From Alteraurantiacibacter aestuarii (GTDB taxonomy: Bacteria > Pseudomonadota > Alphaproteobacteria > Sphingomonadales > Sphingomonadaceae), in the NCBI RefSeq assembly GCF_009827405.1, contig NZ_WTYY01000002.1:496001-560000 (forward strand): 64,000 bases of DNA, written 5' to 3'. Below the pieces are notes generated by a model. The model made no database searches. It saw nothing but the letters and a program-made list of their open reading frames with translations, and was not told where the DNA came from. Made by a program: the position numbers and the translations under genes. Positions 34,765-44,302 of the stretch are shown here, piece after piece (within the stretch, counting starts at the first letter, position 1; every line of letters begins with the position of its first letter).

Positions 34765-37205
34765 CACTGCGCTCCGCCTTGGCCCTGCTGATTGCGCCAG
34801 CCCTGCTGCTGCCCGCCGTTCCGGCGCAGGCGCAGCTGGACCTGGCGCGCGCCGGCATCACCAGGCTGGATAATGGGCTGACGGTCATCGTGCTGGAGGA
34901 AAACAGCCTGCCGGTCGTCTCCGTGCAGGTGCTCTACAAAAGCGGGTCGCGTGATGAGACTTCGGGCAAGACCGGCCTTGCCCACATGCTGGAACACCTC
35001 GCTTTCCGCGCCAGCGAGAACTTCCCCGATGGCTCGGCCACCGATACCGTCTATGATGCGGGCGGCGAATGGCACGGCTACACCTGGATCGACCAGACGA
35101 CCTATTTCGCCACCGCGCCCGCTGAAAAGCTGGACCTGTTGCTGGCGATAGAGGCGGACCGCATGGCGCGCGTCACCATCGATCCTGCGGCGATGGAGGC
35201 CGAAGCCGGGGCCGTCATCACAGAGATGCGCGGCTATCAGAACGATCCATCCACCGTACTGTTCGATGCCGTGGTCGCCAGCGCCATCCAGGCACACCCC
35301 TATCGCAACAACACCATCGGCTATGAAAGCGATGTCGCCGCGCTGACTGCGCAGGATGCGGAGGATTATTACGCGCGCCACTATGCCCCGGAAAACGCAG
35401 TGCTGGCGATTGTCGGCAATGTCGATCCGCAGGCCGCACTGGCGCAGGCGCGCGCGTATTTTGATGAACTGGCGGCGCGCGAAGCGGCCCCGCGCGTAGT
35501 ATCGGTGGAACCCCCGCAGGCCGGGCTGCGGCGCGTCAATCTGGCGGGGCCGGTGGAGCGGCAATATCTGCGCATCGCCTATCCCGCACCGGCGGCATCG
35601 AGCGCCGATTTCGCGCCCTTCCTGCTGATGCAGCAATTGCTGTCGGGCGGATCGGGCGTCAATTTCCGCCAGAATGACTGGGGCACCCCAGCTGCCGATG
35701 GTTCCGTGCTGGCAGGCGCCGTGGATGACATGGCGAGCTGGTTCATCCCCACCGCAGACCCTTACCTGTTCATGCTCTCGGCCTCGCTCGATACCGCTTC
35801 TGACCGATCAGAGCTGGAGCGCGAACTGGAAAGCCGGATCGCTGCTTTTCGCAGCGCCGCGCCCTCTGTTGCCGCGCTGGACGCGGCGCGGGCGGCGGTG
35901 CGCGCGCAACTCGCCTTCGATCTGGAGACGACCGAGGACGCCGCGCACCAGCTGGCTTTTTTCGAAGGGATTGGCGCGCTGGAGCAACTGCTCGCGCTCG
36001 ATGATGCGCTGGCGCGGACCATGCCTAACGACATAAGGCGCGCGGCGCAGGCATATCTGGACCCCGCCCGCCGCACGATTGGCTGGTATGGACCGGGCAG
36101 CGCGCCGGGCGCTCTGGCCACAGCGTCTGGCAACCTTTCCCCGTCAGCCCAGCGCCCCGCTGTGCGCGATGTGGGCACCGCCGCCTCACCGGCCCAATTG
36201 CGGCACCTGCCGTCCGGTCTGCCGGTGATACTGCGCCCCGTTTCGCAATCTCCCTTGGCCAGCGTGATGCTGGTGCAGAGCGGCGCGCGGCTGGGGCTGG
36301 AGGGATCACCCGATGGCATCGGCGTGGCGCAGGCATCGGGCCTTGCCGCCGATCTGCCGCGTCTGGTGGCACAGGCCGCCGCCGCGCTGCGCGAAGCTTC
36401 TCCACCGAGTGCCGAGGAGCCGAGCAACGACCCCTCCACAAGGCTTGGCCAGATGCTGGCCGCACAGCGCGATGGAAGCAGCAGTTCAGCTGGCCCAACA
36501 GGCGGCATTGCCTTTGCCGTGGTCAGCGGAGCGGTCGATACAGACAGCGCCTATGCTGCGCTGGCTAGCGAACTGGGCACCGCAAGCCCCGCCGCTCTGC
36601 CAAGCCCAGCGCGTTTCAGGCCGGGCCGGAACGGAATGGGGATGGAAAAGGCACTGATCCCGTTGCCGCTGGCGCAATCCGCCATCGGTTACAGCGTGGC
36701 CGCCCCTGCACCGGCCAGCCGCGAAGGACTGGCTTGGCGGATGCTGCTGTATGTGCTGACGCATGATTATGGCGGCAGGCTGGGTGACGCGGCGATCAGC
36801 GAGCGCGGCCTCGTCTACTATATCGGCAGCGATTACATTGGCGACGCCGCGCAGGGCCGGATCGAGATCACCGCCGGTGTCGATCCGGGCAAGATCGATG
36901 CGTTTGAAGCGATGCTGCGCGATCATATCGCCCAGCTTTCGACCCAGCCGCCCGGCGCGGCGGAGATCGCCGCCGCCCGCGCACATATCCTTGGCCGGGA
37001 GGCGAGCGCGGCGATGGACAATCAGGAAATCGCCACATCGCTGGCCCGCCACTTCCTCACCAGCGGGGGCCTGTCGGACAATGCGGCCCTTTCCCGCCAA
37101 CTCGCCGCAATCGGTAGTGAAGACCTCGCCCGCGCCGCACGCGGCTTTGCCAATGGAACAATATTGCGCGTCGATGTGACACCGGCGCCGGAAGGAGACG
37201 ATTGA
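34761..37205 (+). CDS. Exported M16 (insulinase/pitrilysin) family peptidase
   Basis: 814 residues. Signal peptide 1-24 (ending PAQA). The N-terminal half carries the inverted zinc motif His75-x-x-Glu78-His79 (HMLEHLAF), with the third ligand near Glu155 (VITEMRG). The C-terminal half is a second, inactive M16 domain. The length fits a fused two-domain periplasmic peptidase. It would degrade short to medium peptides. The start ATG overlaps the stop of the oxidoreductase gene, and its stop overlaps the ATG of the Rieske gene by one base (TGATG), so the three are translationally coupled. Confidence 0.87.
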   Translation: MTLRSALALLIAPALLLPAVPAQAQLDLARAGITRLDNGLTVIVLEENSLPVVSVQVLYKSGSRDETSGKTGLAHMLEHLAFRASENFPDGSATDTVYDAGGEWHGYTWIDQTTYFATAPAEKLDLLLAIEADRMARVTIDPAAMEAEAGAVITEMRGYQNDPSTVLFDAVVASAIQAHPYRNNTIGYESDVAALTAQDAEDYYARHYAPENAVLAIVGNVDPQAALAQARAYFDELAAREAAPRVVSVEPPQAGLRRVNLAGPVERQYLRIAYPAPAASSADFAPFLLMQQLLSGGSGVNFRQNDWGTPAADGSVLAGAVDDMASWFIPTADPYLFMLSASLDTASDRSELERELESRIAAFRSAAPSVAALDAARAAVRAQLAFDLETTEDAAHQLAFFEGIGALEQLLALDDALARTMPNDIRRAAQAYLDPARRTIGWYGPGSAPGALATASGNLSPSAQRPAVRDVGTAASPAQLRHLPSGLPVILRPVSQSPLASVMLVQSGARLGLEGSPDGIGVAQASGLAADLPRLVAQAAAALREASPPSAEEPSNDPSTRLGQMLAAQRDGSSSSAGPTGGIAFAVVSGAVDTDSAYAALASELGTASPAALPSPARFRPGRNGMGMEKALIPLPLAQSAIGYSVAAPAPASREGLAWRMLLYVLTHDYGGRLGDAAISERGLVYYIGSDYIGDAAQGRIEITAGVDPGKIDAFEAMLRDHIAQLSTQPPGAAEIAAARAHILGREASAAMDNQEIATSLARHFLTSGGLSDNAALSRQLAAIGSEDLARAARGFANGTILRVDVTPAPEGDD

Positions 37206-38395
37206 TGACTGGCTCTGCAAGTCAAACGCAAGGCAGCCCGCGCCTGGTATCCGATCAGGCATCGTGGAGCCTGCCCGCATGGACCTATAATGACGAGAGC
37301 TTCCTGGCGCTGGAGCGGCAGCAGATCTTCATGCCTGCCTGGCATCTGGTGTGCCACGTCAGCGACATACCCAATCCGGGCGATTACCGCGCCTTTGCCA
37401 TGATGGGCGAGCGCGCCATCGTGGTGCGCGGCAAGGACGGGCAGGTCCGCGCCTTCCACAATGTCTGCCGCCACCGCGCCGCGCGCCTGCTGGATGGCAG
37501 CGAAGGCAATTGCGGCGGGCGCATCACCTGCCCCTATCACGCGTGGAGCTTTGCGCTGGACGGCAAGTTGCTGGGCGTGCCGTTCATCGAGGAATACGAG
37601 AACTTCGCCAAGGGAGACTTCGGCCTGTTCCCCATCGAACAGGATATCAGCGGCGGCTTTGTCTATATCCGTTTCCAGCCGGGCGGGCCTTCGCTGGCCG
37701 AATATCTGGCTCCGATCACGCAGGAAATGGGCATTTACCGCTTTGACGAGATGCAGCCAATCGGCCCGATCCGCAGCCGCATCCGCAAGGTCAACTGGAA
37801 GAACGCCTGCGATAATTATGTCGATGCGCTGCATATCCGCGTGGCGCATCCGGGGCTGAGCAGCCTTGTGCGTGACAGCTACCGGCTGGAGGTGGATCAG
37901 GGCGTGGACAAGATCTTTGCCGATGTTGGCGCGGTCCATTCCCCCGGCCTCTCGGTTCAGGCCTACCGCGATCTGCTGCCCGATGTCGATCACCTGCCCG
38001 AAGATCGCAAGCGCATGTGGACATATTACCGCATGTTCCCCGCGCTGATGTTCGATGTCTATCCCGACCAGATCGATTTCATGCAGTTCATCCCCGTCGA
38101 TGCCACCACCTGCATCCTGCGCGACGGGGCCTATGCCCTGCCCGATGACCGGCGCGAAATGCACCTGACGCGCTATCTCAACCAGCGCCTCAACCGCGAT
38201 GTGAATACCGAGGACAAGGGGCTGATAGAGCGCGTGCAGGACGGCATGGGCTCGTCCAGCTTCTCCGTCGGGCCGCTGGGCAGGAACGAGATCTGCCTGC
38301 GCAGTTTCGCCAACCGGATGCGCGACACAATCCCGATATCGCGGGAGCCGCAGCGCCCCTCGCGTGAACGGCTGGAAGCAGCGCTGGAGGCCTAG
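37205..38395 (+). CDS. Rieske non-haem iron oxygenase, alpha subunit
   Basis: 396 residues. ATG 37205, with AGGAG 7 nt upstream. Rieske [2Fe-2S] ligands Cys88-x-His90 (NVCRHRAAR) and Cys109-x2-His112 (CPYHAWSF). Mononuclear iron ligands are His210 and His215 in ACDNYVDALHIRVAHPGL. The length and overall pattern resemble the oxygenases that demethylate or cleave quaternary amines (glycine betaine GbcA, carnitine CntA) as well as aromatic-ring hydroxylases. With a BetI-like regulator nearby the amine option is attractive (inference). No reductase gene is visible in the window, so electrons must come from elsewhere. Its TAG shares bases with the stop of the converging gene. Confidence 0.85.
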   Translation: MTGSASQTQGSPRLVSDQASWSLPAWTYNDESFLALERQQIFMPAWHLVCHVSDIPNPGDYRAFAMMGERAIVVRGKDGQVRAFHNVCRHRAARLLDGSEGNCGGRITCPYHAWSFALDGKLLGVPFIEEYENFAKGDFGLFPIEQDISGGFVYIRFQPGGPSLAEYLAPITQEMGIYRFDEMQPIGPIRSRIRKVNWKNACDNYVDALHIRVAHPGLSSLVRDSYRLEVDQGVDKIFADVGAVHSPGLSVQAYRDLLPDVDHLPEDRKRMWTYYRMFPALMFDVYPDQIDFMQFIPVDATTCILRDGAYALPDDRREMHLTRYLNQRLNRDVNTEDKGLIERVQDGMGSSSFSVGPLGRNEICLRSFANRMRDTIPISREPQRPSRERLEAALEA

Positions 38396-40947
38396 CGCAT
38401 CGCCTCATACACGGCGCGGGCGCGGGCGATATTGCCCAGCACCGTCTCGCGTTCAGCGGCATCGTTATAGTCCTCGCTCGTCCGCGCGTGCTGTTCGATC
38501 AGGTCGATCCAGGTGAGCATGTACTGGCGGTCTTCCTCGGACCGGGCGGGCTTTCCGTCGACGCTGACATAGACCGGGCTGGTGGTGCCATAGGGATAGA
38601 GGTCGAGCACTTCGGGTTGATCTTCGGAGCTCCACGCGCGCAGCAATATCCACCCGCTTTCAGAAATCGGGATAGTGCCCCTCGCCGCTGCAAATTTGCC
38701 ATCCGCATCCAAAGTCAGCGTGGCCGCAACCTGACCATTGTGGATGATCTCCACATGATCCACCCTGGCCAGCGATATCATTGCCGCCGTCCATTCCAGT
38801 TCGCCACCTTCGGCAGGCAGAGAAATGTCACCGCCCGGTCCTTCGCCATTCAGATCAAAGACCAGCAGCGGCGCATTGGTGGCGATCGAGCGGCCCGCGC
38901 GCAGGCCGGCAATCCACGCATCGCGGCGCTCTACGGGGCTTGGGCCTTCCGCCAGTTCACCGGGCAGAACATATGTGCGGTTGAGGCCCACCGGGCCGCG
39001 CAGGGAGGCGTAATTGGCCATCGCATCGGTCCCGCCTGCGGCAGAAATGCGGAAGCCCAGATTGAGCAATCGGTACCAGATATCCGCCGATGTGTGGAAA
39101 TCGGCAAAGCCCACGGTCTCGTAATAATCCATGTTGCCCAGCGCCGCATCCACGGGGACCTGGTGCGTGGAATAGGTGTTCGCCTCAGCGCCGGGATCGA
39201 ACGGATGGACATAGCCAACGACCGCGCCCTGCTGGTGCGCCAGATCGGCGATGGTGGGATTGTCCGGGAACAGGCTGAACAATCCGGTGCCGGGATAGGA
39301 CGAATAATCGGGCAGCAGGAAATGGCTGGTCAGCCCCAGCAGGCCCAGATGGCCCCAAACGCTGGTGTGGAATTCCTGCGCAGGCACCAGCAGCGTATCG
39401 GCGGTGGAGGCTGGGTCAGGCTGCGTCCCGGCATATTCGATATCGGGAATGCGCTGCTCCTTGTTGACCAGCGTGTTGAACACGATGTCGAGGTCTTCCG
39501 CTGCCGCCTGCGCCACCATGCGTTCGGGCGTCATGCGGTAGGACCCGCCATAGTTCATATGCACATGCACATCGGCGCTCTGCCATGCGTCAAAACCGGG
39601 CAGTGTGATCGGCTGCATCTGCACGGTCAGGCGCGTTGCGGGACCCGGGCGGATATCGACAGTGCGATGTTCGACTGCATGTTCCAGCCCGCGCCACACG
39701 GTTACTTCGGCTGGCCCCACGGGCAGGGTGATCCCGGCATGGCCGTTTGCGTGGAAATAGCGCTGTTCCTGCGCACGGTCGGCACGGTCGAAATTGTCAT
39801 CCGCATGGATCATCGCGGTTTCGGGCGCATAGCTTCGGCCATCGCTGCCGGTGACCGATATGCGCGCGGCAACGGGCCTGCCGTCCTCATCGGTCAAGGT
39901 CAGCGCCAGCGTGCCCACATCGTGCAGGTAGACAGGGGCACTGATCGCCAGTTCGCGGCGCGCGCCGCCCGGCAGGTCCAGTATCTCGATACGCCCGTCG
40001 CCGCTTTCGTTGGAGACGAAGGCGATGTGGCGGCCATCGGGTGACCAGCGCGGCGAGAAGATATCGAAATCGCCATAGGTCAGCGGAATCGGCAGGCCGC
40101 CCGCCGCATTCACGATCCACAACTGGTGCCATTGCCGCCCGGCATAGGAAGACCAGATTATGCGGCTGCCGCCCGGACCCCAATCGGGCCGCGCGCGCCA
40201 GCTGGTTTCCTCCTCGCGCACAAGCTGCGGCTCTCCGCCTGCAACCGCGCGGCGCCACAGCGATCCTGTACCATATCCGGTCTCCGGATTGGTGACATAG
40301 ATGATCTCGCTGCCATCGGGGGACCAGCTGGGGCTCAGCTCATGATCGAAGGTGGAATAATAATAGCGCGAAATCGCGCTCTCGCGTTCGGGAGAGAACT
40401 GCACCGGTTCAAATGCGCCGCCATCCATTGCCGCGGTGAAGATGCGGAAACGGCCGGTGGCAAAGGTGGAGACAAAGGCGATGCGGTCCCCGGAGGGCGA
40501 CCAGCGCGCCTCCAGATTGACGCCGCCATTGCTGGTGAGCCGCCTTGCAGCGCCGCTGGCGACATCCAGCGTCCACAGCTCGATCGCGTCCTCATCATAG
40601 CGTGAAAAGATGATCGTGCTGCCGTCGGGCGACCAGTCCGGCTGATAGTCATAGCCCGGCCCCGCGGTCAGCTGGAACGCCTCACCGCTGGCGATGTCCT
40701 GCCGCCACAGGCTGCCCTGCATCGAATAGACCAGCGCGCTGCCATCGGGCGACCAGCTGAGCGAACTGGCTCCGCTGGTAAGCTGGGGAATATACATTTC
40801 GCGCCAGTAGTAATTATGCGGCACGTCCACCTGTCGCAGCACCGGTTCGCGGCCCGGTTGAGGTTCGCTTTGAGCCTGATCCTGGGCATTAACAGGAATG
40901 GCCAGCGCAAAGGCGAGGAGGATTGCGGCGGCGAACGAGCGGATCAT
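38392..40947 (-). CDS. Exported TolB-type propeller fused to a CehA/McbA-like metallohydrolase
   Basis: 851 residues. Signal peptide 1-21 (ending PVNA). Residues about 50-330 contain six or more 'WSPDGS' propeller blades. From about 455 on there is a PHP/CehA-like domain with a His-x-His metal motif (SADVHVHMNYGG), further His residues in AQEFHTSVWGHLG and GYVHPF, and an Asp in AGGTDAMAN. The combination suggests a periplasmic hydrolase that recognises a large substrate through the propeller. It overlaps the upstream P1 peptidase gene by ATGA and is the last gene of the minus-strand operon that starts at 45189. Confidence 0.8.
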   Translation of the reverse strand: MIRSFAAAILLAFALAIPVNAQDQAQSEPQPGREPVLRQVDVPHNYYWREMYIPQLTSGASSLSWSPDGSALVYSMQGSLWRQDIASGEAFQLTAGPGYDYQPDWSPDGSTIIFSRYDEDAIELWTLDVASGAARRLTSNGGVNLEARWSPSGDRIAFVSTFATGRFRIFTAAMDGGAFEPVQFSPERESAISRYYYSTFDHELSPSWSPDGSEIIYVTNPETGYGTGSLWRRAVAGGEPQLVREEETSWRARPDWGPGGSRIIWSSYAGRQWHQLWIVNAAGGLPIPLTYGDFDIFSPRWSPDGRHIAFVSNESGDGRIEILDLPGGARRELAISAPVYLHDVGTLALTLTDEDGRPVAARISVTGSDGRSYAPETAMIHADDNFDRADRAQEQRYFHANGHAGITLPVGPAEVTVWRGLEHAVEHRTVDIRPGPATRLTVQMQPITLPGFDAWQSADVHVHMNYGGSYRMTPERMVAQAAAEDLDIVFNTLVNKEQRIPDIEYAGTQPDPASTADTLLVPAQEFHTSVWGHLGLLGLTSHFLLPDYSSYPGTGLFSLFPDNPTIADLAHQQGAVVGYVHPFDPGAEANTYSTHQVPVDAALGNMDYYETVGFADFHTSADIWYRLLNLGFRISAAGGTDAMANYASLRGPVGLNRTYVLPGELAEGPSPVERRDAWIAGLRAGRSIATNAPLLVFDLNGEGPGGDISLPAEGGELEWTAAMISLARVDHVEIIHNGQVAATLTLDADGKFAAARGTIPISESGWILLRAWSSEDQPEVLDLYPYGTTSPVYVSVDGKPARSEEDRQYMLTWIDLIEQHARTSEDYNDAAERETVLGNIARARAVYEAMR

Positions 40948-42080
40948 TGGGCAAGCCTTCCGTGGCGGGCGAGTATCTGGCGCAACTGGTCATGGTCGAG
41001 CGCGGGAACGTGGTGCCCCTCGGCCCCGGTCATCGGCTGGCCCGCAACCATCGCGTTGACGATGGCTTCCTCCACCGCCTGTACCGTGGCGGTGAACAAC
41101 GGGTCCATATTGCCATTGGCGATCATTTCGACCGGTGGCGGATTTTCCGAAGCGGCATCGGGATTGGCGGTGGAAAAGGCAATGAAGATATCGCCCGATC
41201 CATTGCCGCTGACCGCGCCCGTGCGTGCCAGCCCCAGCGATGCGCGGCGGGCCAGCCGCTGCAATTGCGTGGGCAGCAGCGGCGCGTCGGTGGCGACCAC
41301 GATGATGATCGATCCGGTTTCCTCATTCCACACACGCGGCGTATCAAGCTCGCGCCCGATCGGCACACCGGCGATGGTCGCCTGATCGCGCAGTCCGTGA
41401 TTGGCCTGCACCAATACGCCCACGGTAAAACCGCCCTCCTCAGCCGTCAGCACGCGAGAGGCGGTGCCGGTGCCGCATTTGAGCTCGTAGCAGATCATGC
41501 CCGTGCCGCCGCCGACATTGCCTTCCTCGACAGAGCCGCCATGCGCGCCTTCAATCGCTTCGAAGACATGTTCGGGCTTCACGTGGAAGCCGTTGATATC
41601 ATTGAGATGGCCGTCCCATGTCTCGGCAACAACGGGCAGCGACCACCAGTAGCCGGTGGCATCGGCCCCGCCCTGCGCCACGCGCCACTGGATCACCGCA
41701 TCGCGCACCACGCCCACGGAATGGGTGTTGGTGATCATCACCGGGCCTTCCAGAAAGCCGGATTCGTCGATCCATGCCGTCCCGGTCATCTCGCCATTGC
41801 CATTGAGGGAGAACCAGCCGGCAAAGGCGGGCCTGTGCATCGTGTCCGCCCCGCGCGGCAGCACGGCGGTTACACCGGTGCGCACATCGTCGTCCTCAAC
41901 AATGGTGGCAAAGCCCACGGTCACCCCGGCCACATCGGTAATGGCGTTGAGCGGACCTGTTTCGCCATCGAAAGGCACGCCCAGATCGCGCGCGCGCGGT
42001 TCATGGGTGGGTGCGGTCTGGGCAAGAACGGGCGCGCTGCTCAGCGCGGTGAGGGCAATGGCGGCAGCGATCTTCAGCAT
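40944..42080 (-). CDS. P1 family (DmpA/BapA-like) self-processing aminopeptidase, exported
   Basis: 378 residues from ATG 42080, with AGAGGA 6 nt upstream; the TTG at 42095 and ATG at 42086 have worse spacing. Signal peptide 1-20 (MLKIAAAIALTALSSAPVLA). The family's autocleavage site is visible as Gly256-Ser257 in EETGSIIIVVATDAPL; the new N-terminal Ser would be the nucleophile. Other family marks are GVTVGFATI and GNVGGGTGM. DmpA/BapA enzymes remove N-terminal D-Ala/Gly or beta-amino acids from peptides, and BapA comes from sphingomonads. Whether this one prefers beta-residues is not decidable here. Confidence 0.85.
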   Translation of the reverse strand: MLKIAAAIALTALSSAPVLAQTAPTHEPRARDLGVPFDGETGPLNAITDVAGVTVGFATIVEDDDVRTGVTAVLPRGADTMHRPAFAGWFSLNGNGEMTGTAWIDESGFLEGPVMITNTHSVGVVRDAVIQWRVAQGGADATGYWWSLPVVAETWDGHLNDINGFHVKPEHVFEAIEGAHGGSVEEGNVGGGTGMICYELKCGTGTASRVLTAEEGGFTVGVLVQANHGLRDQATIAGVPIGRELDTPRVWNEETGSIIIVVATDAPLLPTQLQRLARRASLGLARTGAVSGNGSGDIFIAFSTANPDAASENPPPVEMIANGNMDPLFTATVQAVEEAIVNAMVAGQPMTGAEGHHVPALDHDQLRQILARHGRLAQ

Positions 42081-42091
42081 GGTCATTCCTC

Positions 42092-42565
42092 TCAAACCTT
42101 GTCACGCAGGGCCTTCAGCCCCTCGCCCTCCAGCACGAATATCCGCTCGGCACTGGCTTCGGAAAAACCGGCCGCCTCATAGAAGCGGGCACCGGCCTCA
42201 TTGGATGCGGCAACCGACAATCGCAGATATTGCGCGCCGCGCGCCGCGCGCGCCAGCAAGGCAAGCGCCACGCCGGCACCGCGGTGATCGGGCGCGACAT
42301 AGAGATCCTGCACATAGATGCCGGGCAGGCCGCGCCAGCTTGAATATTCGGGGAAGCACAGCGCCATGCCCACGGCCTTGCCATCGCACATGGCAAGGTG
42401 CGCGGTGAACAGCGGGCGCGGTCCAAATCCATGCGCCAGAATGGCCGTTTCACCGCCCTTGATGGCACCGGGATAGCCGGTTTCTGCCGCCAGCGCTTCC
42501 AGCATCGCCTGGATCAGCCCGGCATCCTCGGCGCGGGCAAGGCGCAATGTTACCTGGTCTGTCAT
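42092..42565 (-). CDS. GNAT family N-acetyltransferase
   Basis: 157 residues. The acetyl-CoA binding motif is visible as DLYVAPDHRGAGVALALLAR (about 86-105), followed by NEAGARFYEAAGF near the C-terminus. Cytoplasmic. It lies 2 nt after the BKACE stop and 11 nt before the P1 peptidase start. It could acetylate an amine made or used by the pathway; the acceptor is unknown. Confidence 0.85.
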   Translation of the reverse strand: MTDQVTLRLARAEDAGLIQAMLEALAAETGYPGAIKGGETAILAHGFGPRPLFTAHLAMCDGKAVGMALCFPEYSSWRGLPGIYVQDLYVAPDHRGAGVALALLARAARGAQYLRLSVAASNEAGARFYEAAGFSEASAERIFVLEGEGLKALRDKV

Positions 42566-42567
42566 CG

Positions 42568-43530
42568 TCAGAACGCCACCTTGTCATGGCCCTTGAGCGC
42601 CAGCATTTCGCGGGTTTCCCCGGCTGTCGCCACTTCAAGGCCGAGCTCTTCCAGAATCCGTCGCATGGCCGCAACCTGCGCGGCATTGCTGGGGGCCAGT
42701 GCGCCGCCGGGAAGGCTGAGCGAATCCTCCAGCCCGACGCGCACATTGCCGCCCATCACCGCGCCCACCGTGGCCAGCGGCAATTGCTGCTTGCCCGCCG
42801 CCAGCACGGAGAAGCGATAATCATCGCCCAGCAGCCGGTCCGCGGTGTTCTTCAGGTGCACCAGATTGTCCACCGTGGCGCCGGCCCCGCCCAGCACGCC
42901 GAGCACGAATTGCAGATAGATCGGGCCTTTCACCAGCCCCTTGCGGTAATAGTATCCGAGTGTTTCGACGTGGCCCAGATCATAGCATTCGAACTCGAAC
43001 CGGGCGCCGGTCGCCACGCCCATTTCGAGGATTTCCTCAATATCGGCAAAGCTGTTCTTGAAGATCGCATCGCGCGTCTTGAGCAGCAATTCAGGCTCCC
43101 AATTGTGCTGCCAGTCGGAATAGCGATCAGCCAGCGGGAAGGTGCCGAAGTTCATCGATCCCATGTTTAGCGAGCACATTTCAGGCTGCGCGGCGCGCGC
43201 CGGGGCCAGCCGCGTTTCCAGCGGCATCAGTGACGATCCGCCGGTGGAAATGTTGAGCACGGCATCGCAGCGACCGGCGATATCCTCCAGAAACGGGCGG
43301 AAATGCTCAGGATCGGCGCTGGGATAGCCGCTGTCCGGATCGCGCGCGTGCAGATGGATGATCGCCGCGCCCGCCTGCGCCGCCTCGACAGAGGCATCGG
43401 CGATCTGGCGCGCGGTGATGGGCAGATGCGGGCTCATCGTGGGCGTGTGGATCGATCCGGTCACGGCGCAGGTGACGATAACCTTACGCGCAGGACGGGC
43501 CTTGGAGATGCGATCAGTCTGTACGTTCAT
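42568..43530 (-). CDS. BKACE family beta-keto acid cleavage enzyme
   Basis: 320 residues, the usual length. The zinc-binding HLHARDP motif (His59, His61) and later ISTGGS and MCSLNMGSMNFG segments identify the family (formerly DUF849, includes 3-keto-5-aminohexanoate cleavage enzyme Kce and dehydrocarnitine cleavage enzyme). Reaction type: beta-keto acid plus acetyl-CoA gives acetoacetate plus a CoA thioester. The first 17 bases overlap the upstream permease gene. The substrate amine or acid side chain cannot be read, but operon partners point to products of beta-amino acid transamination or of quaternary amine oxidation. Confidence 0.88.
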   Translation of the reverse strand: MNVQTDRISKARPARKVIVTCAVTGSIHTPTMSPHLPITARQIADASVEAAQAGAAIIHLHARDPDSGYPSADPEHFRPFLEDIAGRCDAVLNISTGGSSLMPLETRLAPARAAQPEMCSLNMGSMNFGTFPLADRYSDWQHNWEPELLLKTRDAIFKNSFADIEEILEMGVATGARFEFECYDLGHVETLGYYYRKGLVKGPIYLQFVLGVLGGAGATVDNLVHLKNTADRLLGDDYRFSVLAAGKQQLPLATVGAVMGGNVRVGLEDSLSLPGGALAPSNAAQVAAMRRILEELGLEVATAGETREMLALKGHDKVAF

Positions 43531-44302
43531 GATAACTCACCCGCATGGCCGAAAGGCCGACAAGAAAAACCAGCACCGTGCCCACCACCATCACCGCGCC
43601 CAGCGCGTTGACTTCCGGGCTGACGGAATCGCGCAGCATGGCGTAAATCTGCGTCGGCACAGTCTCCGTGCCGCCCGGCTTCCAGAACAAGGTGCCGGTG
43701 ATGTTGTCGAAACTGATGGTGAAGGCGAACAGGGCGCCTGCCAGCAGCGCCGGAGTCAGCAGCGGCAATGTGGTGCGGAAAAAGGCCTGCACCGGGCTGG
43801 CGCCAAGGCTTTTGGCCGCATCCTCATAGGCCGGATCGAGCCCGGTCAGCCGCGCCTGAATCACCAGGATCACGAACGGCAGGGCAAAGATCACATGGCC
43901 CGCCAGCAGCAGCGGAAAGCTGCGCGGCACGCCCATCCATGACAGGAACAACAGCAGTGCCGCCGCCAGCACCACTTCGGGCACCAGCAGCGGGGCCAGC
44001 AGCACGCCCGCCACCCACGCCTTGCCGGGGAAATCATGGCGCACCATCGCCAGCGCGGCCAGCACGCCGATGGCGGTGGAGATCAGCGCCGTGGCCAGCC
44101 CCAGCACCAGCGAGGTGCGCACCGCGGCAAGAATTGCATCATTGGCCCACAGATCGGCGAACCATTGCAGCGTCACGCCCTCAATCGGGAAACCGCCGAA
44201 CTGGTTGGTGGCAAAGGCCAGCAGGATCACCGCCGCCAGCGGCAGGAACAGAAAGGCATAGATCGCCCCGGTGGCCAGACCCAGAACCGTGCGCGAGGTC
44301 AT
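43514..44302 (-). CDS. ABC transporter permease, spermidine/putrescine type (PotC-like)
   Basis: 262 residues with six predicted membrane helices. The EAA loop that contacts the ATPase is visible as YEDAAKSLGASPVQAFFRTT (about 162-181). It overlaps the upstream permease by ATGA. Together with the other permease, the binding protein (46263) and the ATPase (47450) it makes a complete importer split over two divergent operons. Confidence 0.87.
   Translation of the reverse strand: MTSRTVLGLATGAIYAFLFLPLAAVILLAFATNQFGGFPIEGVTLQWFADLWANDAILAAVRTSLVLGLATALISTAIGVLAALAMVRHDFPGKAWVAGVLLAPLLVPEVVLAAALLLFLSWMGVPRSFPLLLAGHVIFALPFVILVIQARLTGLDPAYEDAAKSLGASPVQAFFRTTLPLLTPALLAGALFAFTISFDNITGTLFWKPGGTETVPTQIYAMLRDSVSPEVNALGAVMVVGTVLVFLVGLSAMRVSYHERTD

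Noticed and set aside
38488-40044. Plus-strand open frame (518 codons) opposite the TolB-CehA gene
   Set aside because: Composition (Gly, Arg, Gln, His) is that of an antisense frame; the opposite gene has signal peptide and metal motifs.
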